This document shows positions 55,363 to 64,000 of a stretch of 64,000 bases of DNA, in pieces. Origin of the DNA: Saccharum officinarum (Eukaryota; Streptophyta; Magnoliopsida; Poales; Poaceae); assembly GCA_020631735.1 (NCBI GenBank), contig CM036170.1:68649737-68713736 (forward strand), written 5' to 3'. The notes beneath the pieces are model-generated. The model saw only the letters and a program-made list of their open reading frames with translations, ran no database searches and was not told the origin of the DNA. The position numbers and the translations under genes are program-made. How positions within the stretch are numbered: the first letter of the stretch is position 1; each line of letters opens with the position of its first letter.

Positions 55363-58300
55363 ATGTCTGATCTAGAGAAAATTGCCTCTGAAAATTTTCC
55401 GTTGGGTTCTAATCAATCTAACTCTAGAGAAGATTTGTCTGATGTTTCTGCATCAGAGTCTGAACTGATTGGTGACGACATAAAATCTTTAAATTTGGTA
55501 AGACTTTGATGTATAAAGCAGAGTTGGATTGGTTGGTTAAAAATCGGATGCTAGAAAAAGCTGATGCCAGGTTACCCTCTGATGATGAAATGATTCCTAG
55601 ACCTAAAGATTATGAATGTGTTGTTTTTCGAGATCAGTTTGCAACTGGTCTTCGTATGCCATGTCAAGATTTCATTGAAGAGATTCTGAAGGCATATAAT
55701 ATTGAAATTCATCATTTAACTCCAAATAGAATAGCGAAGATTGCACTTTTTATTTGGGTAGTGAAGTCTCAGAGAGGGGACTTGGATATTGGTGCTTTTT
55801 GCTCTCTTCATGAAATGCATACACAATTCAGGAACAAGAATGTTGATGGCAGAAGTATTATGAAGTATTTTGGTTACTGCAGTTTCAAGCCTGCTCGAGG
55901 TGCCAAACAGATATCTCCAGCTTCAAAGAACAAATAGGCTGAAAATTGGTATCGTTATTGGTTTTATCATTCAGTTCCTCTTGTCGAAGAAAGGGATGAC
56001 TCTAGAAGGATTGTGAAAAGATATCCCTTAGCTGCGAAGATGAGTAAGAATGCCTTTGTTTGTAAACCAGAGTTTCCTAGCTCGAAGAGTTCAAGAACTT
56101 GCGAGAAAGTTTACAAAATTGTTGCTAGTATGCAAAGTGCTCGTGATCTATGCGAAGAATACATCGCAGCTCGGATTTAACCGTTAAAGAAAGGTTGGAA
56201 TTTTATTCGTTTTCATGAAAGAACGGTGAGAGAAAAAAATTATATTTTCCCAGATAACGAATCATTTCGCCCGAAGAAATATTCTGAAGATGCACAATTC
56301 GTGTCTGCTGTAGAAATTAAAGCAGTTGAGATTATTGGTAAATTTCTGAAGGAGAAAGATTTGATGGATAAAATCTTAGAAAAAGATTATAACCGGTTAA
56401 ACAGAGTTTTTGATATTGCACAGATTAAGTATGGTGAAAGACCTCTACCTGCTTATACTCGTACGTTAAAACCAAGTATTGAAAATGTGACGAAGAAGAA
56501 AAGAGTTGGTGGTCAACTTAGCAAGAAAATTGCCAAGAAGAAGAAGATTGCTACGTCTTCTGGTTTTGAAAAACATGAAGGAGATGGTGAAGAAATGGGT
56601 CCAGAAACTCTTAGCCAGTTAGCTCGTGATGAAGAGGTGAGGATGATTAGTTTAGTTTTTAATTCTAGTGGGTTGACTCTGTTAATGTTGACTCCGCTTG
56701 GTGATTATTTTCAGAATTTGGAGGCCAATGTTCATTCTGATGGTAATTTGGGCGAAGCTATTTTGTCTTCGTCTCAAATTAATTTTGGCGAAGATGTTTT
56801 ATCCTCCCCGGTTGCTGGCGTTTAAGTTCCTATTGGTGCTGCCGCTACTGAAGATGTTATTTTAGATTCACAAGAGGAAAGTGAGATTGCTATTTTGACT
56901 TCGCAAGAGACTGCCGGGCCATCTTCTCAGAGGTTTGCAGTTGAAACACCCTCAAAGATTTTAGGAGCTATGTCACCTCCCAAAGTTGTGGCAGAAGGAG
57001 ATATTGCTTTGGGAGGTGAACCTGTGGAGACTGGAGCTCCAAAAGTTAGGGTTCTCAAGGCTAAGGGTACCACTACTGTTAATTTTGATTTTGATGAATC
57101 TGATGATGATGATTTTGATGAAGAAGCCGAGAATGCTCGTTCTTCTCGTCTTTCTGAATCCATTATCGATGTAAACACTGGTGAAAAAGTTGCATGTCAT
57201 CTTGAAAAGGGAGTTACTACAGGTAATTGTTTTGTACATATATGTATATATACTTTTTGTAGTTTTTTTTATATTTAAATGACTTGTGGTTTGATTTTAT
57301 ACAGAGGAATTTTTTCTAGATTCTTTGTCTCATAGAGAGACAACTATGGATATTGGGAAGATGAAGAAAGTTGCCCAGGAACCTTCTACCCCAGCTGAAA
57401 TTTTAGAAACCATTCCTGATGGAGTTGATCATGCTGCTTACAAACGCTGTATGGAATACTGCCAGGCTCAAGGCGTGAATTTATACACTTTCAAATTTAT
57501 TGGGATTGGTTTGGATAAACTTCGTATTATGCCGAAAAAGCCAGAATTAAAGTTGTCAAAGTGCATTGATGATGCCTTCACAGTTCCTGATGCGGAGGCT
57601 AAACTTGTTGTTAAATCTTCGCTTGAGTTGGCAGACGCTAGTGTTTCTATGATTTATAAGGTTCGAAAAAGTTTTCTTTGATTTTGTTGTTTAAATTTGG
57701 TTAAACTTTTTATGTTGATTTGTGATATATATTAGACTTCGCGTATGAATTTTTTTTTCTTTTTGTAGAATGTTCTTTTGCAAAGGAGCTTGCGTAAATC
57801 AATTGAAGATGATGCGAAGAATGCAGTACTTCGCGAAAAAAGTCTTGTTGAAGAGATTAAATCTTTGAAATCTCAACTTGCTGCTAAAGAGAAGGAAAGG
57901 GTAGAGACAGTTGAAGCTCTTCATAATACAGAGTCTAGGTGTATTTCTGTTGGAGCCAAGCTTGAAGCGAAGATTGAGGATTATGATAATTTGAAAAAGG
58001 AACTTGAGAAAATTGTGAGGGAGAAAAATTATGTTGAGAAGAAATCTTCTGAAAAGGATCAAATTTTTCATAATAAGTGTAATCGCTTTGCAAAAATTGT
58101 TATGACAAATTTAGAGCGAAGCCTGAGGATCCTTGTTGGGAGCTTGGAGAATTTGATCCATTTTTTGCTTGGTTGTGTCGTCAGTATGAAGATTTAACGA
58201 CTGTTATCCAGACTAGCGCTGATTTGAGTTGTATTTATGCAACTTGTGCGCTTTTTCATCTGATGAAAGAGGCAAAGGATCCTTTGTATGAATAAATGTT

Positions 58301-58483
58301 GAACAAGGACTATAAGTTTTCTTCTGTGGAGCAATTGAGTCAGGTTACTTCTTGAACTCAATTGCTCTGTAGGAAATATTTTAATCAGTATTGGAACATG
58401 GGTGGGAGGGAGAATGCTTTTCTGAAGGCGAAGAAGAAGATGGAGAAGGTTGGATTGAAAATATTATTGATTTTTTTATTACA

Positions 58484-58573
<90 letters not shown>

Positions 58574-58707
58574 ACTAATATTCTATTTTGTTTTTTTTGC
58601 AGCAGCTTGAAAAAAAGATTGCTGCTGATGAAAAGTTGCAAAGGGAGCAAGACAAACATGAAAAAGAAAATGCAAGAGATGATGATGTTGGTGACCACCC
58701 ATTTTAG
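55363..58707 (+). pseudogene. Antisense gene of the LTR element, putative gypsy-type transposon protein (PF04195-like), spliced
   Basis: A leader intron (55269-55362) ends directly before ATG 55363. The N-terminus is acidic (SDLEKIASENFPLG). The region about 55590-56170 resembles the 'putative gypsy type transposon' family: YECVVFRDQFATGLRMP, FIEEILKAYNIEIHHLTPN, ALFIWVVKSQRG, MKYFGYCSFKPARG, AENWYRYWFYHSVPLVEE. An acidic linker (FDFDESDDDDFDEEAEN) and a coiled coil (57769-58090, KSLKSQLAAKEKERVE) follow. Introns: 57223-57304, 57661-57768 and one around the (AT)n tract; the last exon ends QDKHEKENARDDD...HPF at TAG 58705-58707. Lesions: a frame break near 55495, TAG for Trp at 55935, TAA at 56178 and 56823, a shift near 58110, TAA at 58292. 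Most stops are C/G-to-T/A type. Function of the family is unknown. Confidence 0.7.
58488..58570. repeat. (AT)n microsatellite
   Basis: About 41 uninterrupted AT dinucleotides lie in the last intron of the antisense gene, between a donor near 58447 and the acceptor ttttgcag at 58602. Confidence 0.97.
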
Positions 58708-58798
58708 CTAGTCTTGAAGTTAGTTTTTTTAATTGAGGGGAGAGACTTGCTATGCTATTTGATATATGTAAATATTTAAACTTAGCAGGATGGAGTGG

Positions 58799-59275
58799 GT
58801 GTTTTGCCGTTGCTAATGTGTAAGGATAACTTTGTCGTTGATCATTCGCTATGGTTGGAGTATGCAACTAATGAGGTGGATCCTACGTTTGATACTTTTG
58901 TTAAACGTAAGCTGATGTGATAATTATGTTCTGAAATTTTGTCTTTTGGTCGTTGTAGTTTATTTGCTGATGAAGTGTTGCTTTTAGATTTTGAATGTAA
59001 AAATTTTATTACTGGGAACAAGAAATGTTGTTTGCCACGAATTGTTGACTTCAGCGGAGTTTCTCAGGTTGGTTATTATGGCACTAGTTTTTTTTATAGT
59101 AATAATATGTGAAGTAATTGTGGCGTTCTGTATTTTTCAGTCATCATGTTCGAGTGCTTCACCAAGTTGTGTCTCTGAAGAATTTCTACGGTTCAAAGTT
59201 AACGAAGCGTTAGATAGGGTTGTTGAAGAGTTGATTAGCGAAGCTGCATTTTTTGTTGCTTCGGAAAGCGAGTGA
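58799..59275 (+). pseudogene. Possible extra 3' exons of the antisense gene
   Basis: After an acceptor (cttagcag) the frame DGVGVLPLLMCKDNF...EVDPTFDTFVKR runs to a donor gtaag near 58908. Another acceptor (ttttcag, 59140) leads to SSCSSASPSCVSEEFLRFKVNEALDRVVEELISEAAFF and a stop at 59273-59275. They follow the stop at 58705, so they may belong to an alternative 3' end or a longer ancestral protein. Confidence 0.45.
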
Positions 59276-59388
59276 TTGTAACTTTTGTTGTGATCTTTTT
59301 TATGTAATAAAAATTTTTTTGCTTTCATGGTGAAAATAAGAATGTCTCAGAATTGTCTAGTAGATTCTGTTTATAAATTATAATTCTC

Positions 59389-59960
59389 CTTAATGAATTT
59401 GAAAACGATGTTCCCTTAACTTTTTAGCGTAGGCGACGCGTAGTCAAATTTCATCTTTGTGAATTTGAAAACGCTGTCCCCTTACTTTTTAGCGAAGGCG
59501 ACACGTAGACTTCGTTTTTTAAAGTCAAATTTCATCTTGGTAAATTTGAAAACGTCGTTCCCTTACTTTTTAGCGAAGGCGATGAATGGACTTCGTATTT
59601 TCTGAAATCAAATTTTACTTAGGTAAATTTGAAAACACCGTTCCCTTACTTTTTAAGCGAAGGCGATGAATTGACTTCGTATTTTCTGAAATCAAATTTC
59701 ACTTAGGTAAATTTAAAAACACCGTTCCCTTACTTTTTAAGCGAAGGCGATGAATTGACTTCGTATTTTTTTTTGAAATCAAATTTTACTTAGGTAAATT
59801 TGAGAACACCGTCCCCTTACTTTTTAAGCGAAGGCGATGAATTGACTTCGTATTTTCTAAAATCAAAATTCACTTAGGTAAATTTGAAAACACTGTCCCG
59901 TTACTTTTTAAGCGAAGGCGATGAATTGACTTCGTATTTTGTGAAGTCAAATTTTTACCT
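59389..59960. repeat. Tandem array A, about seven units of 66-85 bp
   Basis: Units share (g/a)aatttgaaaac...ccttactttttaagcgaaggcgatgaattgacttcg. Unit length varies. It merges into array B at about 59950 and is clearly related to it (gaattt...gaagtca). Confidence 0.85.
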
Positions 59961-61400
59961 TAGTGATGAAGTCAAAATTTATCTGACTTTATTTTTAAAG
60001 TCAAAATTCACCTTAGTGAATTTGAAAATATTATTCGCTCTTTCTGACGAAGATAACATGCAGATTTTATTTTTAAAGTCAAAATTCACCTTAGTGAATT
60101 TGAAATAATATTCTTTTTCTGGCGAAGATAACATGCATACTTCATTTTTGAAGTCAAAATTCACCTTAGTGAATTGAAATAGTATTCGCTCTTTCTGGCG
60201 AAGATAACATGCAAACTTCATTTTTGAAGTCAAAATTCACCTTAGTGAATATAAAATATTGTTCGCTCTTTTTTCGCGAAGATAACATGCAGACTTCTTT
60301 TTTGAAGTCAAAATTCACCTTAGTGAATATGAAATATTGTTCGCTCTTTTTGGCGAAGATAACATGCAGACTTCTTTTTTGAAGTCAAAATTCACCTTGG
60401 TGAATTTGAAATAATATTCGCTCTTTCTGGCGAAGATAACATGCAAACTTTATTTTTGAAGTCAAAATTCACCTTAGTGAATATGAAATATTGTTCGCTC
60501 TTTTTGGCGAAGATAACATGCAGACTTCTTTTTTGAAGTCAAAATTCACCTTAGTGAATATGAAATATTGTTCGCTCTTTTTGGTGAAGATAACATGCAG
60601 ACCTCTTTTTTGAAGTCAAAATTCATCTTAGTGAATATGAAATAATATTCGCTCTTTCTGGCGAAAATAACATGCAGACTTTATTTTTGAAGTCAAAATT
60701 CACCTTAGTGAATATGAAATATTGTTTGCTCTTTCTGGCGAACTTATTTTTTTAAGTCAAAATTCACCTTAGTGAATATGAAATATCGTTCGCTCTTTTT
60801 GGCGATGATAGTATGCAGACTTCTTTTTTGAAGTCAAAATTCACCTTAGTGAATATGAAATATTGTTCGCTCTTTTTTACGAAGATAGCATGCAGACTTC
60901 TTTTTTGAAGTCAAAATTCACCTTAGTGAATATAAAATATTGTTCGCTCTTTTTAGCGAAGATAGCATGCAGACTTCTTTTTTTAAGTCAAAATTCACCT
61001 TAGTGAATATGAAATATTGTTCGCTCTTTTTGGCGAAGATAGCATGCAGACTTCTTTTTTGAAGTCAAAATTCACCTTAGTGAATATGAAATATTGTTCG
61101 CTCTTTTTGGCGAAGATAGCATGCAGACTTCTTTTTTGAAGTCAAAATTCACCTTAGTGAATATGAAATATTGTTCGTTCTTTTTGGCGAAGATAGCATG
61201 CAGACTTCTTTTTTAAAGTCAAAATTCACCTTAGTGAATATGAAATATTGTTCGCTCTTTTTGGCGAAGATAGCATGTAGACTTCTTTTTTGAAGTCAAA
61301 ATTCACCTTAGTGAATATGAAATATTGTTCGCTCTTTTTGGCGAAAATAGCATGCAGACATCTTTTTTGAAGTCAAAATTCAACTTAGTGAATATATTTT
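59961..61400. repeat. Tandem array B, about nineteen units of about 77 bp
   Basis: The typical unit is 77 bp (for example 61061 to 61138). I count nineteen copies of tcaaaattca(c/t)ctta. Each unit has two adjacent perfect hairpins: GACTTC-TTTTTT-GAAGTC and ATTCAC-CTTA-GTGAAT. The units are most uniform between 60800 and 61350. The array is non-coding. Confidence 0.95.
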
Positions 61401-62232
61401 ATGATTCTTTTGATAGGTTAGCATCGTTTTTTGCTTGTTTAAATAATGATGCTACCTACTTTGTGTGTTTTGCCGATACATGAGTATATTTAAAGTATAC
61501 TCTTCGGCTGTGGATAAGATTTTTTTAGGGGTATTAGCTTTCTCATTTATACTTTGATGAGAATTTATAATGAAGACTGCTTTGCTGATTGTTCATTATG
61601 CAAAAAATTTCTACCGAATTGAAAACAATCTGATTGCTTGGAAATCCAATAAAAATTTGTGCATGTCATTTGTGTGAGCCCCTCGGAGAAGTTCTAAAGA
61701 CTTTCTTATGGTATTTTTAAGAGAATGAAGAAGGATTTGTTTTGTTGATTTGATAAAGAATCCTTTGTCTAGATGAAGCCTCTAAGTGTTATTAATGATT
61801 CCGCTGAGCTTGAGGCAACGAAGGAATTATTCGTGTTTGGTATTAACTCAAGTTTTCCCCTCTATATATGGTTTGGGTGAGTTTGAGGTTTTATCAAATC
61901 TGTTTTTGTTTTTATTTTATTTTGAGTTTTCATGAACGCCCGAAGTCTAAGGCTCTGTTAACTTGAGCTTATCAATGTTTTTTTACAACAAATCAGCGAA
62001 CAGTAGTTTTAGCAATGACTTTTTCAGCCATGCGAACAAGGCGATAAAACAGCCAGCTGAACTGACCCTAGATTTTTGCTTTCCAACTTCAGAGTGTTTT
62101 CTAATGAATTTTGTATGATTTTCGCAAAAAACTTGTTCCCATCAGGATTCGACCTTGGATGTAAAGAATGGTGAAGACTTTGGATGTTCTTAGGTGTATA
62201 GTGGTTGAGCAGCCCCTTAGGTTGCTTGTTGC

Positions 62233-62502
62233 AGATTTGCAATTCTTTTGCTTTTAAGAGCTTTTTTTGTTGCTTATTGCAGATTTTTGTTTCTTAGAGC
62301 TTTAATTTCTGTTTGTTGTAGATTTTTGCTCCTAAGAGCTTTGGTTTCTGCTTATTGCAGATCTTTGGTCCTTAGAGCTTTTTTTACGCTTGTTGCAGAT
62401 TTTTGCTCCTTAGAGCTTTGGTTTCTGCTTGTTGCAGATCTTTGCTCCTTAGAGCTTTGTTTTATGCTTTTTACAGATCTTTGCTCCTTAGAGCTTTGTA
62501 AA
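62233..62502. repeat. 39-bp tandem repeat, about seven units
   Basis: The unit is cagatttttgctccttagag followed by ctttggtttctgcttgttg. At 39 bp it keeps one frame open (a Leu/Cys/Phe-rich 13-residue repeat on the plus strand), probably by chance. Confidence 0.88.
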
Positions 62503-62856
62503 TGCAGTCTTCGTACTGACAGAGCCTTCGATCGTTCGATGATGCTTCTTTGTTTTGTGCAAAAGAAATGCAGGACTTTTGTATGTTGTTGTTCTAGTCT
62601 TTAGAGAATGGCTTTGAGTATCTCTGAACTGAGGGAATTGGTGTGGCATCCTTCACTTCTCTGAATACCCAGACTTGACAATCTTTGTTGCTATGAAATG
62701 TTATGGCGAAGATTAACTGGTCTGTTGAAAGTTTCTAATTTATTACCCTTCTATCAATCGTGGATTGCCCTTCACTATGCATGTGGGTTTAGCCCCTTTT
62801 GCATTTTTGGATGAACTATTGTCAACTGGGAATTTCGTCCGAAGCCATATCTTACT

Positions 62857-63339
62857 TCAGAGTTGAGACATAGTATTCTTTTTGATGAGGTTGTTTCTGT
62901 AGTTTAGTTTCTGAAGTAGCACTTCTCCATCAATTATCAAGTAGAGTGCAGCAGCCTTTTGTGAAGTAGAAAAACTCCTGACAAAGGTCGAAGTGACTGT
63001 GGTTTCCAAAAGTTGACTTCTGAAGTGTGTTTGGTATATCTTCTTCTTTTGTTGAAGCCACCTCTTTGATGTGAATGATTTTTTGTTGTTTCTCTCTTGA
63101 GAGATTCTTGTTGCCGGATGCAATTCTTCTTGATTCATAACTTCATGATTTGTATTTTGCAGTTGCTTGTTTAAATTGCGAAGGGTAACTTCGGCCTTTT
63201 CTATTCTTTGTTTGAGTGTCTTTTATCGTGCTCTTGCGCGACATTCTTCAAGTTCTTTTTGCCTTCGTAAAACTTGTTCTTCAAGGTGGTTGTTCGTCTT
63301 CGGTTTCTTCATTGATCTTTGTTTGTTTAGTCTTGCCAT
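62857..63339 (-). pseudogene. Gag-like remnant next to the PBS
   Basis: The ATG at 63339 is about 40 bases after the PBS on the minus strand. The frame starts MARLNKQRSMKKPK, forms a coiled-coil-like stretch rich in Glu, Lys, Arg and Gln (LEEQVLRRQKELEECRARAR), meets a stop at 63223-63225 and continues in the same frame to 62857 (LRNLNKQLQNTNHE..., QERNNKKS...). No capsid or zinc knuckle is seen. Position and direction fit a decayed gag start. Confidence 0.5.
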
Positions 63340-63378
63340 TTTATTTCTTATGGTCGTGAAGATCTTTAGATGCACGCA

Positions 63379-63394
63379 CAAACGGTGGGCGCCA
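63379..63394 (-). other. Primer-binding site of the minus-strand element
   Basis: On the minus strand TGGCGCCCACCGTTTG follows the LTR after two bases. The TGGCGCC core is typical of Tat/Athila gypsy elements. Confidence 0.75.
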
Positions 63395-63396
63395 GA

Positions 63397-64000
63397 TGTT
63401 GGGTGAAAGTTCTGAAAGTTCTCGAACTTTGCAAACAATCACACAAACATTCAAGATTCGAATCAAGTCAAAGATGCGACTTTATTGCTTGTCCCGTACA
63501 GTACATGTCAGTGGAGTATTTATAGACCCCTTGACTTCGTACAACTGGGCAAAATGACAATTCTACCCTAAAACATAAAAGTTACCGCCCTTTATAATCA
63601 TGAGGGCGAAGTGGTCATTTAACCACTTTTACATTCTTTACATAGACCTGATCTGACTTCGCTTCTTTGATACAAGATATGCAACTTTTCTGACTTAGTT
63701 GCTTTCCTTCATCTTGTCTTCTCTCCAAGATCGAAGTCGAACTTGAGGTGCCTGGTGCTGTTTACCGCCAGGCGAAGCCAACTTGTCAGGCGAAGTCAAC
63801 TTGACTTCGTGACATCATCTTGCCTCCGCAATATGTCTCCAAGTCAGCGAAGCTGATCTTGCCTTGCGCTGCGACTTTGGCTTCGTGAAGCCAAACTATG
63901 CCAGCGAAGTTAACTTTGGCCACTTCTCTGTCTCACTTTTCTGCACAAAATATTATTATAAAGTTTTATAGTCTTTTCTACTCCAGAGCTTAGGGCTGTG
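63397..64000 (-). repeat. 5' LTR of the minus-strand element (right copy, truncated by window)
   Basis: It aligns with 54292-54896 throughout, including the 17-bp palindrome at 63792-63808. From the left copy's length it should end near 64029. Confidence 0.9.

Larger units (their letters stand above)
54292..64000 (-). mobile_element. LTR retrotransposon without pol, Tat-like, carrying an antisense gene (right end outside window)
   Basis: Two direct repeats starting tgttgggtgaaag lie at 54292 and 63397. The left one ends ccccaaca at 54924, giving 633 bp with TGTTGGG/CCCAACA ends. On the minus strand, two bases after the right LTR comes tggcgcccaccgtttg, a PBS of the TGGCGCC type used by Athila/Tat elements. 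A purine-rich aaggggctgc precedes the left LTR. The element is therefore oriented minus. It holds a gag-like remnant, repeats and an antisense gene, but no protease, reverse transcriptase, RNase H or integrase. I count about 14 differences over roughly 600 aligned LTR bases (about 2%), so insertion is fairly recent. Confidence 0.9.

Noticed and set aside
58362..58711. Tyr/Ile-repeat protein
   Set aside because: It is the translation of an (AT)n microsatellite in an intron.
59961..61400. CRISPR array
   Set aside because: The repeats are contiguous 77-bp units without unique spacers, in a plant retroelement.
62248..62604. Leu/Cys/Phe-rich membrane protein on the plus strand
   Set aside because: It is the translation of a 39-bp (13-codon) tandem repeat, without start context or conservation evidence.

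Overview
The window is nuclear DNA of a grass, most likely a panicoid (Saccharum/Sorghum/Miscanthus/maize-like). The evidence is intron-containing plant genes with GC-rich exons next to AT-rich introns, several grass-type MITE families, a plant LINE and large Ty3/gypsy LTRs. A run of exactly 100 N (4149-4248) marks a scaffold gap, so this is a draft assembly.

Layout. 1-4148: a large gypsy LTR, its primer-binding site and the start of an internal ORF whose first 21 residues imitate the histone H3 tail; the element runs into the gap. 4249-6190: 3' exons of an NAD-dependent glycerol-3-phosphate dehydrogenase gene. 6799-7074: a hAT MITE with perfect ends. 7571-11502: promoter and two-exon gene of a GH17 beta-1,3-glucanase, with a LINE derivative inserted antisense in its intron. 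11.7-15.1 kb: a dense MITE cluster and a 58-bp minisatellite. 15.4-20.6 kb: two copies of an AT-rich foldback element around a second gypsy-type LTR. 20.89-28.10 kb: a nearly full-length L1-type LINE with a B-box zinc finger at the start of ORF1. 28.2-32 kb: more MITEs and a Mutator-like region.

32.55-34.92 kb: a conserved plant gene of unknown function. 36.5-46.1 kb: two tandem, same-strand apurinic/apyrimidinic endonuclease genes; the 12-exon upstream one has a SAP domain and a plastid-type leader (ARP type), the 8-exon downstream one lacks SAP. 46.3-54.3 kb: largely non-coding, with tandem duplications, a tRNA-type SINE, a gene-like fragment and GC-rich repeats.

54292 to the end: an LTR retrotransposon on the minus strand, Tat-like and without pol. 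It carries an intron-containing gene in antisense (putative gypsy-type transposon family, PF04195-like), a 2-kb tandem array with two hairpins per unit, and a gag-like remnant next to its PBS.

Every host gene has at least one coding lesion. Most frame breaks are single-base indels, many in homopolymers, so assembly error has to be separated from pseudogenisation. The most unusual observations are the H3-tail mimic, the B-box on a LINE ORF1, and the spliced antisense gene in the terminal retroelement. I could not search databases, so novelty is unverified.
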